A stretch of DNA of 64,000 nt, taken from NCBI RefSeq assembly GCF_018732085.1, contig NZ_CP076103.1:2108001-2172000 (forward strand). The letters are read 5' to 3'. Of this stretch, positions 18,726 through 27,637 are shown in pieces. The stretch is from Lysobacter capsici. GTDB lineage: Bacteria; Pseudomonadota; Gammaproteobacteria; Xanthomonadales; Xanthomonadaceae. Positions within the stretch are counted from its first letter, which is position 1, and each line of letters begins with the position of its first letter. The notes under the pieces were generated by a model. That model was not told the DNA's origin. It worked only from the letters and a program-made list of their open reading frames with translations, and did not search any database. Both the position numbers and the translations under genes were made by a program.

Positions 18726-19046
18726 ATGTACGCAGTACTGGTCACCGGCGGTAAGCAATACCGCGTGATGCAAGGCGAGACGCTTCGCGTCGAGCTGCTC
18801 GATGTCGAAGCCGGCAGCGAAATCAAGTTTGACACCGTCCTGATGCTCGGCGACGGCGAAGGTGTGAAGCTCGGCGACGCGCTCAAGGGCGCCAGCGTCA
18901 CCGCCAAGGTCGTCGGCCACGGCCGCGCCGACAAGGTGCGCATCGTCAAGTTCCGCCGCCGCAAGCACCACCGCAAGCAGATGGGTCACCGTCAGCACTA
19001 CACCGAAATCGAAATCACCGGCATCGCCGGTGGTGACAACAAGTAA
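18726..19046 (+). CDS. rplU: Ribosomal protein bL21
   Basis: A 106-residue protein of normal length for bL21 of the large ribosomal subunit, starting MYAVLVTGGKQYRVMQGETL and ending with the typical basic KFRRRKHHRKQMGHRQHYTE stretch that contacts 23S rRNA. The ribosome site is AGAGGA. It is followed after 12 nt by rpmA, the usual bacterial pair, and then by the obg locus. It is probably transcribed from the promoter at 18634. Confidence 0.98.
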   Translation: MYAVLVTGGKQYRVMQGETLRVELLDVEAGSEIKFDTVLMLGDGEGVKLGDALKGASVTAKVVGHGRADKVRIVKFRRRKHHRKQMGHRQHYTEIEITGIAGGDNK

Positions 19047-19058
19047 GGAGCAGCAGCC

Positions 19059-19319
19059 ATGGCACATAAAAAGGGCGTAGGTTCCACCCGCAACGGCCGC
19101 GACTCCAACCCGAAGTACCTGGGCGTGAAGATCTACGGCGGCCAGTCGATCGAAGCCGGCAACATCATCGTGCGTCAGCGCGGCACCCAGTTCCATCCGG
19201 GCGCCGGCGTCGGCCTCGGCCGCGACCACACCCTGTTCGCGCTGGTCGACGGCAAGGTCGAGTTCTCGACCAAGGGCCTGAAGAAGCGTCGCACCGTCAG
19301 CGTCGTCGTCGCCGAGTAA
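19059..19319 (+). CDS. rpmA: Ribosomal protein bL27
   Basis: An 86-residue protein of usual length. The N-terminus MAHKKGVGSTRNGRDSNPKY is canonical; this flexible tail reaches the peptidyl transferase centre. It lacks the cleaved leader found in Firmicutes. AAGGAG precedes the ATG. A strong terminator follows within 25 nt of the stop, so obg would need read-through or its own promoter. Confidence 0.98.
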   Translation: MAHKKGVGSTRNGRDSNPKYLGVKIYGGQSIEAGNIIVRQRGTQFHPGAGVGLGRDHTLFALVDGKVEFSTKGLKKRRTVSVVVAE

Positions 19320-19342
19320 TCGCGCCGCCACGCTGTACGAGG

Positions 19343-19370
19343 AGCCCCGCTTCGGCGGGGCTTTTCGTTT
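19343..19370 (+). terminator. Intrinsic terminator after rpmA
   Basis: An 8-bp stem AGCCCCGC / GCGGGGCT with a TTCG tetraloop (19343-19362) is followed by TTTCGTTT. Confidence 0.85.
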
Positions 19371-19380
19371 GGGGGCCGGG

Positions 19381-20065
19381 ATTCGGGATTGGTGATTCGG
19401 GATTCGCAACAGCGAAAACCCGATTCGCCACTCCCGCTACAATCCTCGGTGGCCCCGTTTTTCAGCTTTTGCCAATCCCAAATCCCGAATCCCAAATCCC
19501 GGCTCTTATGAAACTCGTAGACGAAGCAGAAATCAAAGTGATCGCCGGCAATGGCGGCAACGGCTGCATCGGCTTCCGTCGCGAGAAGTTCATTCCGCTC
19601 GGCGGGCCGGACGGCGGCGATGGCGGCGCGGGCGGCAGTGTGTGGCTGGTCGCCAACGAAAACGTCAATACCCTGGTCGACTTCCGCCACCAGAAGCAGT
19701 TCCGCGCCCGTCAGCGCGGGCCGAGCGGCACCGCCACGGCGGCGGCGGGCGGCAGTGGGCCGGGGATGGTGCCAAGAAAACCGACGAATTCGGGATGGTC
19801 GCCACGGCGACCCTTTCGCCACGGCGGCAACCGGCGTTTCAGCTTTTGCCAATCCCACCCCCGAATCCCATCGTCGAAACTCGTAGACGAAGCAGAAATC
19901 AAAGTGATCGCCGGCAATGTGGCCGACGCAACGGCGACTGCTCGGTCGCGCGGCGGTCATTCCGCGCGGCGGCGGCGCAAGGGCGCGGCAGTGTGTGCTG
20001 GTCGCCAACGAAAACGTCATACCACCCGCCACGCAGAATCCGCGCCCGCCAATCCCGCTCAAAAC
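19381..20065. repeat. Imperfect tandem duplication; the second copy is error-laden
   Basis: The stretch from about 19381 to 19725 (obg upstream region plus first codons) recurs from about 19782 to 20065. A 44-nt block is identical (19510-19553 and 19876-19919, 366 nt apart). A 22-nt block (19646-19667 and 19998-20019) is 352 nt apart, so the second copy has lost 14 nt between them. The second copy shows many single- and multi-base deletions while the first is clean. This looks more like a raw-read patch in the assembly than natural decay. Confidence 0.75.
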
Positions 20066-20526
20066 ATCCTCATCGTACCTCAACCGACCACGTAAAACCG
20101 ACGTCACAGCCTTCGCGCACGGCGACCGCCTGCTGGTCGCGCTATCTCCACCATCCGAACATCGCTCAGCTCAAGCAAACGCCGCGGACGCGCCTTCTGC
20201 GCGGCAACTCGCAGCCACGCCGAAGCGTCGCAACTTCTCGCTGGAAACCGCGTGGTCAGCGGAAAAGCAGCTCCTCACATCCTGCCCGATCGAGGGCACT
20301 GATCCTCGCCATGCCGCCGCGCTGGGGTGGTGCGCCGGAATTCGAGGCCGTGCTGCTGGCGATCTCAGGCCAGCCGCAAAAGCAGCAGCGAATCGACGAA
20401 GCAAGGATCGCTTACCTCAGCCGCGACTGGCACCTTCCGATCGCATGGGACGTGATGGCCTTCTTCGATCGTCAGCGCGCCGAGGCGCTGGAAGCCGCGC
20501 ATGCCGCCGGCGACCATGTGCCCTGA
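19508..20526 (+). pseudogene. obg: Obg/CgtA GTPase gene, disrupted as sequenced
   Basis: The ATG at 19508 begins a perfect Obg N-terminus (MKLVDEAEIKVIAGNGGNGC, then LVDFRHQKQFRARQR) that breaks off after about 73 residues. Fragments follow in other frames: HGDRLLVA at 20118-20141, and near the end AWDVMAFFDRQR before a stop at 20524-20526, which matches the Obg C-terminus as I recall it. The span of 1,019 nt is close to a full obg, and the position after rpmA is standard. The G domain motifs (P-loop GFPNAGKS, DxPG) cannot be found. Because Obg is essential in most bacteria and the damage is a dense scatter of indels inside a noisy duplication, an assembly error is the favoured explanation. 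Confidence 0.8.
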
Positions 20527-20749
20527 GCCGCGGGCTCACCGGTATTCGAATGCAATCCCCGGGCGCCGCGCGATGCGGCGCGGCCGGCGTGTGCGCGCCA
20601 ACTCTCGCGCCTATTCGCGCGCCGACTTCAAGCTGACTTCACCGGTCGCCTCGATGATGCGCGGCATGCCCTGCGTATGCGCCAGCGACCATGCGTCCGC
20701 CGATGTCCTTCGCGGCCATGCCTTGGGCGACATTTCCTTGCGCCCAAAC

Positions 20750-20775
20750 AAAAGCCCGGCCGAAGCCGGGCTTTT
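20750..20775 (-). terminator. Bidirectional intrinsic terminator after rpsT
   Basis: An 11-bp stem AAAAGCCCGGC / GCCGGGCTTTT with loop CGAA ends in T-runs on either strand. It lies 56 nt after the rpsT stop and would also end a transcript coming from obg. The rest of 20527-20830 shows no gene. Confidence 0.85.
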
Positions 20776-20830
20776 GCATGCCGTCGCGAGCGATCTTTCG
20801 ATCGTGCGCGACGGTAGGTCGTCGCAAGAC

Positions 20831-21100
20831 TCAGGCCGCGGCCAGGGCCTTGATGCGGGCCGACAGGCGGCTCTTGTGACGGGCGGCCTTGTTCTTGTGG
20901 ATCAGGCCACGGGAGCTGAAACGGTCGAGGATCGGCTGAGCGACGTCGAACGCGGACTTGGCACTCGCGGCGTCGTTCTCGCCGAGGGCCTTCAGCACCT
21001 TCTTGACGGCGGTACGCAGCATCGAACGCTGGCTGGCGTTGCGGGCGTTACGCACGACAGTCTGCTTGGCGCGCTTCTTGGCGGACTTGATGTTTGCCAC
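20831..21100 (-). CDS. rpsT: Ribosomal protein bS20
   Basis: An 89-residue bS20 of normal length (start ANIKSAKKRAKQTVVRNARN after the first residue; end HKSRLSARIKALAAA). It binds 16S rRNA early in 30S assembly. The start codon is GTG (21098-21100) with AGGA 8 nt upstream. E. coli rpsT also uses a weak start (UUG) linked to translational autocontrol, so the GTG may have the same role; that is inference. It is a single gene divergent from murJ, with its own terminator. Confidence 0.97.
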   Translation of the reverse strand: MANIKSAKKRAKQTVVRNARNASQRSMLRTAVKKVLKALGENDAASAKSAFDVAQPILDRFSSRGLIHKNKAARHKSRLSARIKALAAA

Positions 21101-21237
21101 GGTGGATTCCTGGAATTTTGGTTGAAAGCGTTAATGGAACTGGACGAAGAGATGCTGCTAGAAACGAAATTACGGAAAATCAGACCGAAAAGTATGGCCG
21201 ATTCAGTGGGTTGCGTCAACTGGCCGGAGACGCGCCG

Positions 21238-22866
21238 ATGAGCAAGGGCGGTTTGCTGCGTTCATCGGTGATTTTCAGCTCCATGACCTTCATCTCGCGG
21301 GTCACCGGGCTGCTGCGCGACCAGGTCTATGCTTGGCATTTCGGCGCCAGTCCGTGGATGGACGCGTTCTTCGTCGCGTTCAGGATCCCGAACTTCATGC
21401 GCCGGTTGTCGGCCGAGGGCTCGTTCTCGATGGCCTTCGTGCCGGTGCTGGCCGAGTACAAGGAGCGTCACGACCACGCCGCGGTCAAGGACCTGATCGA
21501 CCGGGTCACCGGCACCCTGACCGCCGCGCTGCTGGTGCTGACCACCGCGGTGATCCTGGCCGCCGAGCCGGTCATGCGCCTGTTCGCGCCGGGGTTCGAC
21601 CCCAACGGCGAGCAGTTCGCGCTGGCGGTGGAGATGCTGCAGATCACCTTCCCGTATGCCTTGTTCATCTCCCTGGCCTCGCTGGCCGGCGGCGTGCTCA
21701 ACAGCTACGAGAAATTCGCGATCCCGGCCTTGTCGCCGGTGCTGCTGAATATTTCGATGATCGCCGCGGCGGTGTGCGGCAGCTCGCTGATGAAGCCGCT
21801 GGGGTTGAACCCGGTGCTGGCCCTGGCCTGGGGCGTGTTCTTCGCCGGCATCCTGCAACTGGCGTTCCAGTTGCCTGCGTTGAAGAAGCTCGGCCTGTTG
21901 CCGCGGCCGCGCTGGGGCGGGGCGCATCCGGGCGTGCGCAAGATTCTGCGGCTGATGGTGCCGACCTTGTTCGGCTCCTCGGTGGCCCAGGTCAATCTGC
22001 TGCTCAACACCGCGCTGGCCTCGTTCCTGATCGTCGGCAGCGTGAGCTGGCTGTACCTGACCGACCGCCTGCTCGAATTCCCGCTGGGCATGTTTGGGGT
22101 GGCGATCGGCACGGTGATCCTGCCGCATCTGTCCAAGCGCCATGCCGCGACCGATGTCGACGGCTATTCCAAGGGCCTGGATTGGGGCTTCCGCCTGTGC
22201 CTGCTGATCGGTATTCCGGCCTGCCTGGGGTTGGTGCTGTGCGCCGAGGCGCTGATCGCGGCCTTGTTCCAGTACGGCAAGCTCACGCCCAACGACACCG
22301 CGATGATCCGCCTGAGCCTGATGGCGCAGTCGACCGCGGTGCCGGCCTTCCTGCTGGTGAAAGTGCTGGCGCCGGCGTTCTATTCGCGCCAGGACACCAA
22401 GACCCCGGTCAAGTCGGCGGTGGTGTCGGTGGTGGTCAATCTGGTCGCGACGCTGACCTTGCTGCTGGCGGCGGTATACCTCACCGACGTCGGCCAGGCC
22501 GCGCTGGCCCGCACCGGCGACCTGCGCGAGGCGCTCGGCGAAGTGCCCGGTGCGCACGCCTGCCTGGCGCTGGCGATCGCGATCGCCGGCTGGACCAATG
22601 CCCTGCAACTGGCCTGGTATCTGCGCCGGGCCAAGGTCTACCGGCGCCAGCCGGGCTGGGGTCGGTTCCTGCGCCAGATCGCGGTCGCCAGCGTGGCGAT
22701 GGCGGCGGTGGTGCTGAGCCTGCTGTGGCTATGGCAGGGCTGGACCGGCTGGCCGTGGTGGGAGCGCCTGCTCAAGCTGGCGGTGGTGGTCGGCGCCGGC
22801 GGCGCGGTCTACGGTGCGGCGCTGTGGCTGCAGGGCATCCGTCCGCGCGATCTGCGCGGGCATTGA
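21238..22866 (+). CDS. murJ: Lipid II flippase MurJ (MviN)
   Basis: A 542-residue polytopic membrane protein with about 14 transmembrane segments. The N-terminus SSVIFSSMTFISRVTGLLRD and conserved blocks (DAFFVAFRIPNFMRRL, EGSFSMAFVPVLAEY, NTALASFLIVGSVSWLYLTD, DRLLEFPLGMFGVAIGT) are those of MurJ, which moves lipid-linked peptidoglycan precursor across the inner membrane. GGAGA sits 7 nt before the ATG. Its position between rpsT and ribF is common in gammaproteobacteria. Confidence 0.97.
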   Translation: MSKGGLLRSSVIFSSMTFISRVTGLLRDQVYAWHFGASPWMDAFFVAFRIPNFMRRLSAEGSFSMAFVPVLAEYKERHDHAAVKDLIDRVTGTLTAALLVLTTAVILAAEPVMRLFAPGFDPNGEQFALAVEMLQITFPYALFISLASLAGGVLNSYEKFAIPALSPVLLNISMIAAAVCGSSLMKPLGLNPVLALAWGVFFAGILQLAFQLPALKKLGLLPRPRWGGAHPGVRKILRLMVPTLFGSSVAQVNLLLNTALASFLIVGSVSWLYLTDRLLEFPLGMFGVAIGTVILPHLSKRHAATDVDGYSKGLDWGFRLCLLIGIPACLGLVLCAEALIAALFQYGKLTPNDTAMIRLSLMAQSTAVPAFLLVKVLAPAFYSRQDTKTPVKSAVVSVVVNLVATLTLLLAAVYLTDVGQAALARTGDLREALGEVPGAHACLALAIAIAGWTNALQLAWYLRRAKVYRRQPGWGRFLRQIAVASVAMAAVVLSLLWLWQGWTGWPWWERLLKLAVVVGAGGAVYGAALWLQGIRPRDLRGH

Positions 22867-22948
22867 CGGCGAGGCTTCGCGGTAAACGCGAGGCCCGGCG
22901 GTCGCCATCGCCATCGCAACGGCATCGAACCGGCGGGGTTGGATGCCG

Positions 22949-22975
22949 TTGAGACTCGCGTGCGGCGGCTATACT
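22949..22975 (+). promoter_or_regulatory. Possible promoter of the ribF-ileS-lspA-ispH group
   Basis: TATACT at 22970-22975 with TTGAGA at 22949-22954; the 15-nt spacer is shorter than ideal. The start would be 50-55 nt before ribF. Confidence 0.35.
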
Positions 22976-23030
22976 TCCTTATTCATCCTTTCAGCAGGCC
23001 CGGCCCGTCCGGGTTTCCATTACCGACCCA

Positions 23031-24017
23031 ATGAGCAGGCTGTTTCGTGACGTCGAGGGCGGGCCGCGGTGCCCGCACGGCAGTGTGGTCTGCATCGGCG
23101 CCTTCGATGGCCTGCATCTCGGGCATCGCGCGCTGGTGCGCCATACGGTGGCGCGTGCGCGCGCGCTGGATCTGTCCGCGGTGGCGCTGAGTTTCGAGCC
23201 CTTGCCGCGCGAATTCTTCGCCCCGCAGGCGCCGCCGCCGCGGCTGCTGTTGCCGCGGGCCAAGGCCGAAGGGCTGCTGGCGCTGGAGGCCGACCAGGTC
23301 GGGCTGCTGCGTTTCAACGGCCGGCTCAGCGGGCTGAGCGCGGAAGAGTTCGTGCAGCGCGTGCTGGTCGACCGGCTGGCCGCGCGCGAAGTCTGGGTCG
23401 GCCCGGAATTCCGCTTCGGCAAGGCGCGCGGCGGCGACATCGCGCTGCTGCGCCGGCTCGGCGAACAGGCCGGTTTCAGCGCGCACGAAATCGAACCGGT
23501 GCATCTGGACGGGCAGCGCGTATCCAGCACGCGCATCCGCGAAGCGCTGCTGGCTGGCGATTTCACCAGCGCCGGGCGTTTGCTTGGGCGGCGCTACGCG
23601 ATCGGCGGCCATGTCGTGCATGGCAAGCAACTCGGCCGCACCCTGGGCTTTCCGACCGCCAACCTGCGCTTCGGCGGCAAGACCCCGGCCCTGTCCGGGA
23701 TCTACGCGACCTGGGTCCACGGCATCGGCGATCAGCCGCGCGCCTCGGTGTCGAGCCTGGGCACGCGCCCAACCGTCGCCGGGGTGGAACCGCTGCTCGA
23801 AGCGCACCTGTTCGATTTCGACGGCGACCTGTACGGTCGTCGCATCGAGGTCGAATTCGTCGCCCACCTGCGCGCCGAACTCAAGTTCCCCGATCTGGAT
23901 TCACTGACCGTGCAAATGCACCGCGACGCCGAACAGGCGCGCGAACTGCTGCAACTCGATCCGCGACGCCCGACCGCGTCGCCAGCCCTGGGCGCCGACG
24001 CGACCCAAACTGCCTGA
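23031..24017 (+). CDS. ribF: Bifunctional riboflavin kinase / FAD synthetase
   Basis: A 328-residue RibF making FMN and then FAD. The N-terminal adenylyltransferase has IGAFDGLHLGH (residues 22-32) and SSTRIREALLAGDF (about 169-182). The C-terminal riboflavin kinase has GRTLGFPTANL and ASVSSLGTRPTV, and ends in the long helix LKFPDLDSLTVQMHRDAEQA. The stop is 8 nt before the GTG of ileS, the standard ribF-ileS-lspA order. I see no FMN riboswitch in the leader. Confidence 0.97.
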   Translation: MSRLFRDVEGGPRCPHGSVVCIGAFDGLHLGHRALVRHTVARARALDLSAVALSFEPLPREFFAPQAPPPRLLLPRAKAEGLLALEADQVGLLRFNGRLSGLSAEEFVQRVLVDRLAAREVWVGPEFRFGKARGGDIALLRRLGEQAGFSAHEIEPVHLDGQRVSSTRIREALLAGDFTSAGRLLGRRYAIGGHVVHGKQLGRTLGFPTANLRFGGKTPALSGIYATWVHGIGDQPRASVSSLGTRPTVAGVEPLLEAHLFDFDGDLYGRRIEVEFVAHLRAELKFPDLDSLTVQMHRDAEQARELLQLDPRRPTASPALGADATQTA

Positions 24018-24025
24018 GACCCGCT

Positions 24026-26917
24026 GTGACCAACGATTCGAGCCAATCCGCACCCGCCAATCCGTACAAGGCCACCCTGCTGCTGCCGGCCACCGATTTC
24101 CCGATGCGCGGCGATCTGCCCAAGCGCGAGCCGGAAACCCTGGCGCGCTGGGAGAGCGAGGGCCTGTATCAGCGAATTCGCGAGAAGGTCGGGCAGCGCG
24201 AGCGCAGCTTCATCCTGCACGACGGCCCGCCGTATGCGAACGGCGAGATCCACATCGGCCATGCGCTCAACAAGGTGCTCAAGGACATCGTGGTCAAGTC
24301 CAAGCTGCTGGCCGGCTTCGACGCGCCCTACGTGCCGGGCTGGGATTGTCACGGCCTGCCGATCGAGACCAAGGTCGAGAAGGCCTACGGCAAGGTCGGC
24401 GACAAGCTCGACGCCGCCCAGTTCCGCGCCAAGTGCCGCGAATACGCTGCCAGCCAGGTCGACCTGCAACGCCGCGATTTCAAGCGTCTGGGCGTGATCG
24501 GCGATTGGGAAAATCCCTACCTCACCATGGATTTCCGCTACGAGGCGGACATCATCCGTTCGCTGGCGAAGATCGTCGAGCGCGGCCATCTGGTGCGCGG
24601 CTCCAAGCCGGTGCACTGGTGCTTCGACTGCGGCTCGGCGCTGGCCGAGGCGGAGATCGAATACCAGGACAAGGAATCGACCCAGATCGACGTAGGCTAT
24701 GTCGCCAAGCATGCGCGCGGGCTCGCGGCGCTGTTCGGCGCGGCGATCGACGACGACACGATCGTCGCGATGCCGATCTGGACCACCACGCCGTGGACGC
24801 TGCCGGCCAGCCTGTCGGTGACGGTCGGTCCCGAACTCGATTACGTGCTGGTCGAAGGCCCCAAGCGCGCCGACGGCGGCCGTCGCCTGCTGGTGATCGC
24901 CGAATCGCTGGCCGAGAAAGCGCTCAAGCGCTACGGCGTCGACGAGGTGGTGGTGCATGGCCGCGCGCGCGGCGTCGAACTCGAAGGCCAGCGCCTGCAG
25001 CATCCGTTCTACGCCGAGCGCGAACTGCCGGTGCTGGTCGACAGCTACGTGTCGGCCGAGGACGGCACCGGCATCGTCCACAACGCGCCGGGCCACGGCC
25101 AGGAAGACTATGCGGTCGGCCTGAAGTACGGCCTGCTCGATCAGTACACCGCCGCGCAGATCAACCCGGTCGACGGCCGCGGCCTGTACCTGCCGTCGAC
25201 GCCGCCGGCCGATCAGCACACGCTGGCCGGCGTGCATATCTTCAAGGTCGATCCGATCATCCTCGAAGTGTTGAAGGCGCACGACGTGCTGCTGGCCTCG
25301 GGCCGGCTCAAGCACAGCTATCCGCATTGCTGGCGGCACAAGTCGCCGGTGGTGTTCCGCGCCACGCCGCAGTGGTTCATCTCGATGGAGAAGGCCGGCC
25401 TGCGCCGCGACGCGCTGGCCGCGATCGGCGGCGTCACCTGGATCCCGGGCTGGGGCGAAGCGCGCATCTACAACATGATCGAGAGCCGCCCGGACTGGAC
25501 GATCTCGCGCCAGCGCTACTGGGGCGTGCCGATCGCGCTGTTCTTCAGCCGCGAAACCGGCGAGCCGCATCCGCGCTCGGTCGAGATCATGCGCCAGGTC
25601 GCCGACGTGGTCGAACGCGAGGGCGTCGATGCCTGGTACGCGATGACCGCCGAACAACTGCTCGGCGAGGAAGCCGCGCAGTACGAGAAGGCCACCGACA
25701 TTCTCGATGTCTGGTTCGACTCGGGCGTCAGCCACGAATGCGTGCTCGCGCAGCGCCCGCAGGACGGCCTGCGCAAGCCGGCCGACCTCTACCTGGAAGG
25801 CTCCGACCAGCATCGCGGCTGGTTCCACAGCGCGCTGCTCAGCGGCGTGGCGATGGACGGCGCGGCGCCGTACCGGCAGGTGCTGACCCACGGCTTCACC
25901 GTCGATGAAAACGGCAAGAAGCAATCCAAGTCGCTCGGCAACGTGGTCGTGCCGCAGACCGTGATCGACGCGATGGGCGCCGACGTGCTGCGCCTGTGGG
26001 TCGCCTCGACCGACTTCAGCGCCGAAATGTCGGTGTCCGACAAGATCCTCAAGCAAAACGGCGAAGGCTACCGCCGCATCCGCAACACCGCGCGCTTCCT
26101 GCTCGGCAACCTGAGCGGGTTCGATCCGGCGCGCGATCTGGTCGCGCTGGACGACATGGTCGCGCTCGATCGCTGCATCGTGCATCGCGCCGCCGAGTTG
26201 CAGGACCGCATCGCCTCGGCGTATGAGCGCTACGATTTCGCCGAGATCGTGCAGCTGCTGACCAACTTCTGCAGCGTCGACCTGGGCTCGTTGTACCTCG
26301 ACGTGACCAAGGATCGCCTGTACACGATGCAGGAGAACTCGCGCGGCCGGCGTTCGGCGCAGAGCGCGATGTACCGCATCGCCGAGGCGTTCGTGCGCTG
26401 GATCGCGCCGATCCTGAGCTACACCGCCGACGAAATGTGGCGGCATCTGCCCGTCACCACCGAAAGCGGCCCGCGCGAGGACAACGTGCTGTTCGCGACC
26501 TGGTACGACGGCCTGGCCCTGTTGCCGCCCGACGCGGCCTTGTCGTCGGAAGACTTCAAGCGCCTGCTGGCGCTGCGCGACGACGTGGCCAAGACCCTGG
26601 AACCGATGCGCGCCGCCGGCCAGATCGGCGCCGCGCTCGAAGCCGAGATCTCGCTGCGTTGCGGCGTCGCCGATCAGAACTGGCTGGCGCCGCTGGCCGA
26701 TGAACTGCGCTTCTTGTTCATCAGCGGCGATGTCGAAGTCGTCGCCGACGACGCGATCCAGGACATCGCCGTGCTCGCGGTCAAGACCGGCAAGCGCAAG
26801 TGCGTGCGCTGCTGGCATTACCGCGCCGACATCGGCGTGAGCGCCGAGCATCCGGACCTGTGCGGCCGCTGCGTCGACAACATCGCCGGCGACGGCGAGG
26901 ACCGTCGCTGGTTCTGA
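24026..26917 (+). CDS. ileS: Isoleucyl-tRNA synthetase
   Basis: A 963-residue class I synthetase. The GTG at 24026 is chosen because NPYKATLLLPATDFPMRGDL aligns with the usual start and no ATG is available before it. HIGH is at residues 76-79 (PPYANGEIHIGHAL), the KMSKS loop is present as KKQSKS, the editing domain contains TTPWTLPASLSV, and the C-terminal zinc module has CVRCWHYR with CGRCVDN. The long C-terminal form is that of bacterial IleS1, which is mupirocin-sensitive in known cases. It lies between ribF and lspA in one transcription unit. Confidence 0.98.
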   Translation: MTNDSSQSAPANPYKATLLLPATDFPMRGDLPKREPETLARWESEGLYQRIREKVGQRERSFILHDGPPYANGEIHIGHALNKVLKDIVVKSKLLAGFDAPYVPGWDCHGLPIETKVEKAYGKVGDKLDAAQFRAKCREYAASQVDLQRRDFKRLGVIGDWENPYLTMDFRYEADIIRSLAKIVERGHLVRGSKPVHWCFDCGSALAEAEIEYQDKESTQIDVGYVAKHARGLAALFGAAIDDDTIVAMPIWTTTPWTLPASLSVTVGPELDYVLVEGPKRADGGRRLLVIAESLAEKALKRYGVDEVVVHGRARGVELEGQRLQHPFYAERELPVLVDSYVSAEDGTGIVHNAPGHGQEDYAVGLKYGLLDQYTAAQINPVDGRGLYLPSTPPADQHTLAGVHIFKVDPIILEVLKAHDVLLASGRLKHSYPHCWRHKSPVVFRATPQWFISMEKAGLRRDALAAIGGVTWIPGWGEARIYNMIESRPDWTISRQRYWGVPIALFFSRETGEPHPRSVEIMRQVADVVEREGVDAWYAMTAEQLLGEEAAQYEKATDILDVWFDSGVSHECVLAQRPQDGLRKPADLYLEGSDQHRGWFHSALLSGVAMDGAAPYRQVLTHGFTVDENGKKQSKSLGNVVVPQTVIDAMGADVLRLWVASTDFSAEMSVSDKILKQNGEGYRRIRNTARFLLGNLSGFDPARDLVALDDMVALDRCIVHRAAELQDRIASAYERYDFAEIVQLLTNFCSVDLGSLYLDVTKDRLYTMQENSRGRRSAQSAMYRIAEAFVRWIAPILSYTADEMWRHLPVTTESGPREDNVLFATWYDGLALLPPDAALSSEDFKRLLALRDDVAKTLEPMRAAGQIGAALEAEISLRCGVADQNWLAPLADELRFLFISGDVEVVADDAIQDIAVLAVKTGKRKCVRCWHYRADIGVSAEHPDLCGRCVDNIAGDGEDRRWF

Positions 26918-27007
26918 TGCTCCGATCGATGCGCGCGGTATCGCGCCGCGCGCATCGATCCGGTTTTCTTCGCGCCATCCCTTTCGCAAGTACTGATCCG
27001 AGCCACG

Positions 27008-27535
27008 ATGACCGATAACGCAAGCAAACCCGGCCGCAACGCATTGCCCTGGCTGATCGTCTCGATCGTGGTGATCGCGCTCGATCAGCTCAGCAAGGCT
27101 TGGGTGCTGGCCTCGTTGCCCGAGTACACCGCGGTGCCGGTGATCGACGGCGTGTGGAACTGGTATCGCAGCTACAACACTGGTGCGGCCTTCAGCTTCC
27201 TCAGCGACGCCGGCGGCTGGCAGAAGTATTTCTTCCTGATCCTCGCGGTCGGGATCAGCGGCCTGCTCGCCACCTGGCTGGCGCGCACCGAGCGCGGCGA
27301 CTGGAAGACCGCGCTGCCGTACGCGCTGGTGATCGGCGGGGCGATCGGCAACGTCATCGACCGCATGGTCCACGGCCACGTGGTCGACTTCATCCAGTGG
27401 TACTGGCGCGACTACCACTGGCCCTCGTTCAACATCGCCGATTCGGCGATCGTGGCCGGGGCGATCGGGATCGCGGTGTACGGGCTGTTCAGCGGCAAGC
27501 CGGCCGAGCCCAAGCCGGGGCAGGGCAAAGCCTAG
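27008..27535 (+). CDS. lspA: Lipoprotein signal peptidase (signal peptidase II)
   Basis: A 175-residue inner membrane aspartyl protease with four transmembrane helices. Conserved blocks are LDQLSKAWV, YNTGAAFSFL, GGAIGNVIDRM and FNIADSAI, and the catalytic pair is D118 and D145. It removes signal peptides from prolipoproteins, of which several are encoded here (for example at 7179, 13737 and 49704). It is 90 nt downstream of ileS and upstream of ispH in the usual order. Confidence 0.97.
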   Translation: MTDNASKPGRNALPWLIVSIVVIALDQLSKAWVLASLPEYTAVPVIDGVWNWYRSYNTGAAFSFLSDAGGWQKYFFLILAVGISGLLATWLARTERGDWKTALPYALVIGGAIGNVIDRMVHGHVVDFIQWYWRDYHWPSFNIADSAIVAGAIGIAVYGLFSGKPAEPKPGQGKA

Positions 27536-27637
27536 GCCCACCACGGTTTCCACCGGTCGGGGCGCGGTATTCAGCCAGATCCGGGCCGCCCTGCGTCACA
27601 CCAAGCCGCCACCGCCACAGGAGTACAATCGCGTCCC

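Noticed and set aside
22867..23030. FMN riboswitch upstream of ribF
   Set aside because: The leader is only about 50 nt after the likely promoter and does not show the conserved RFN element blocks.
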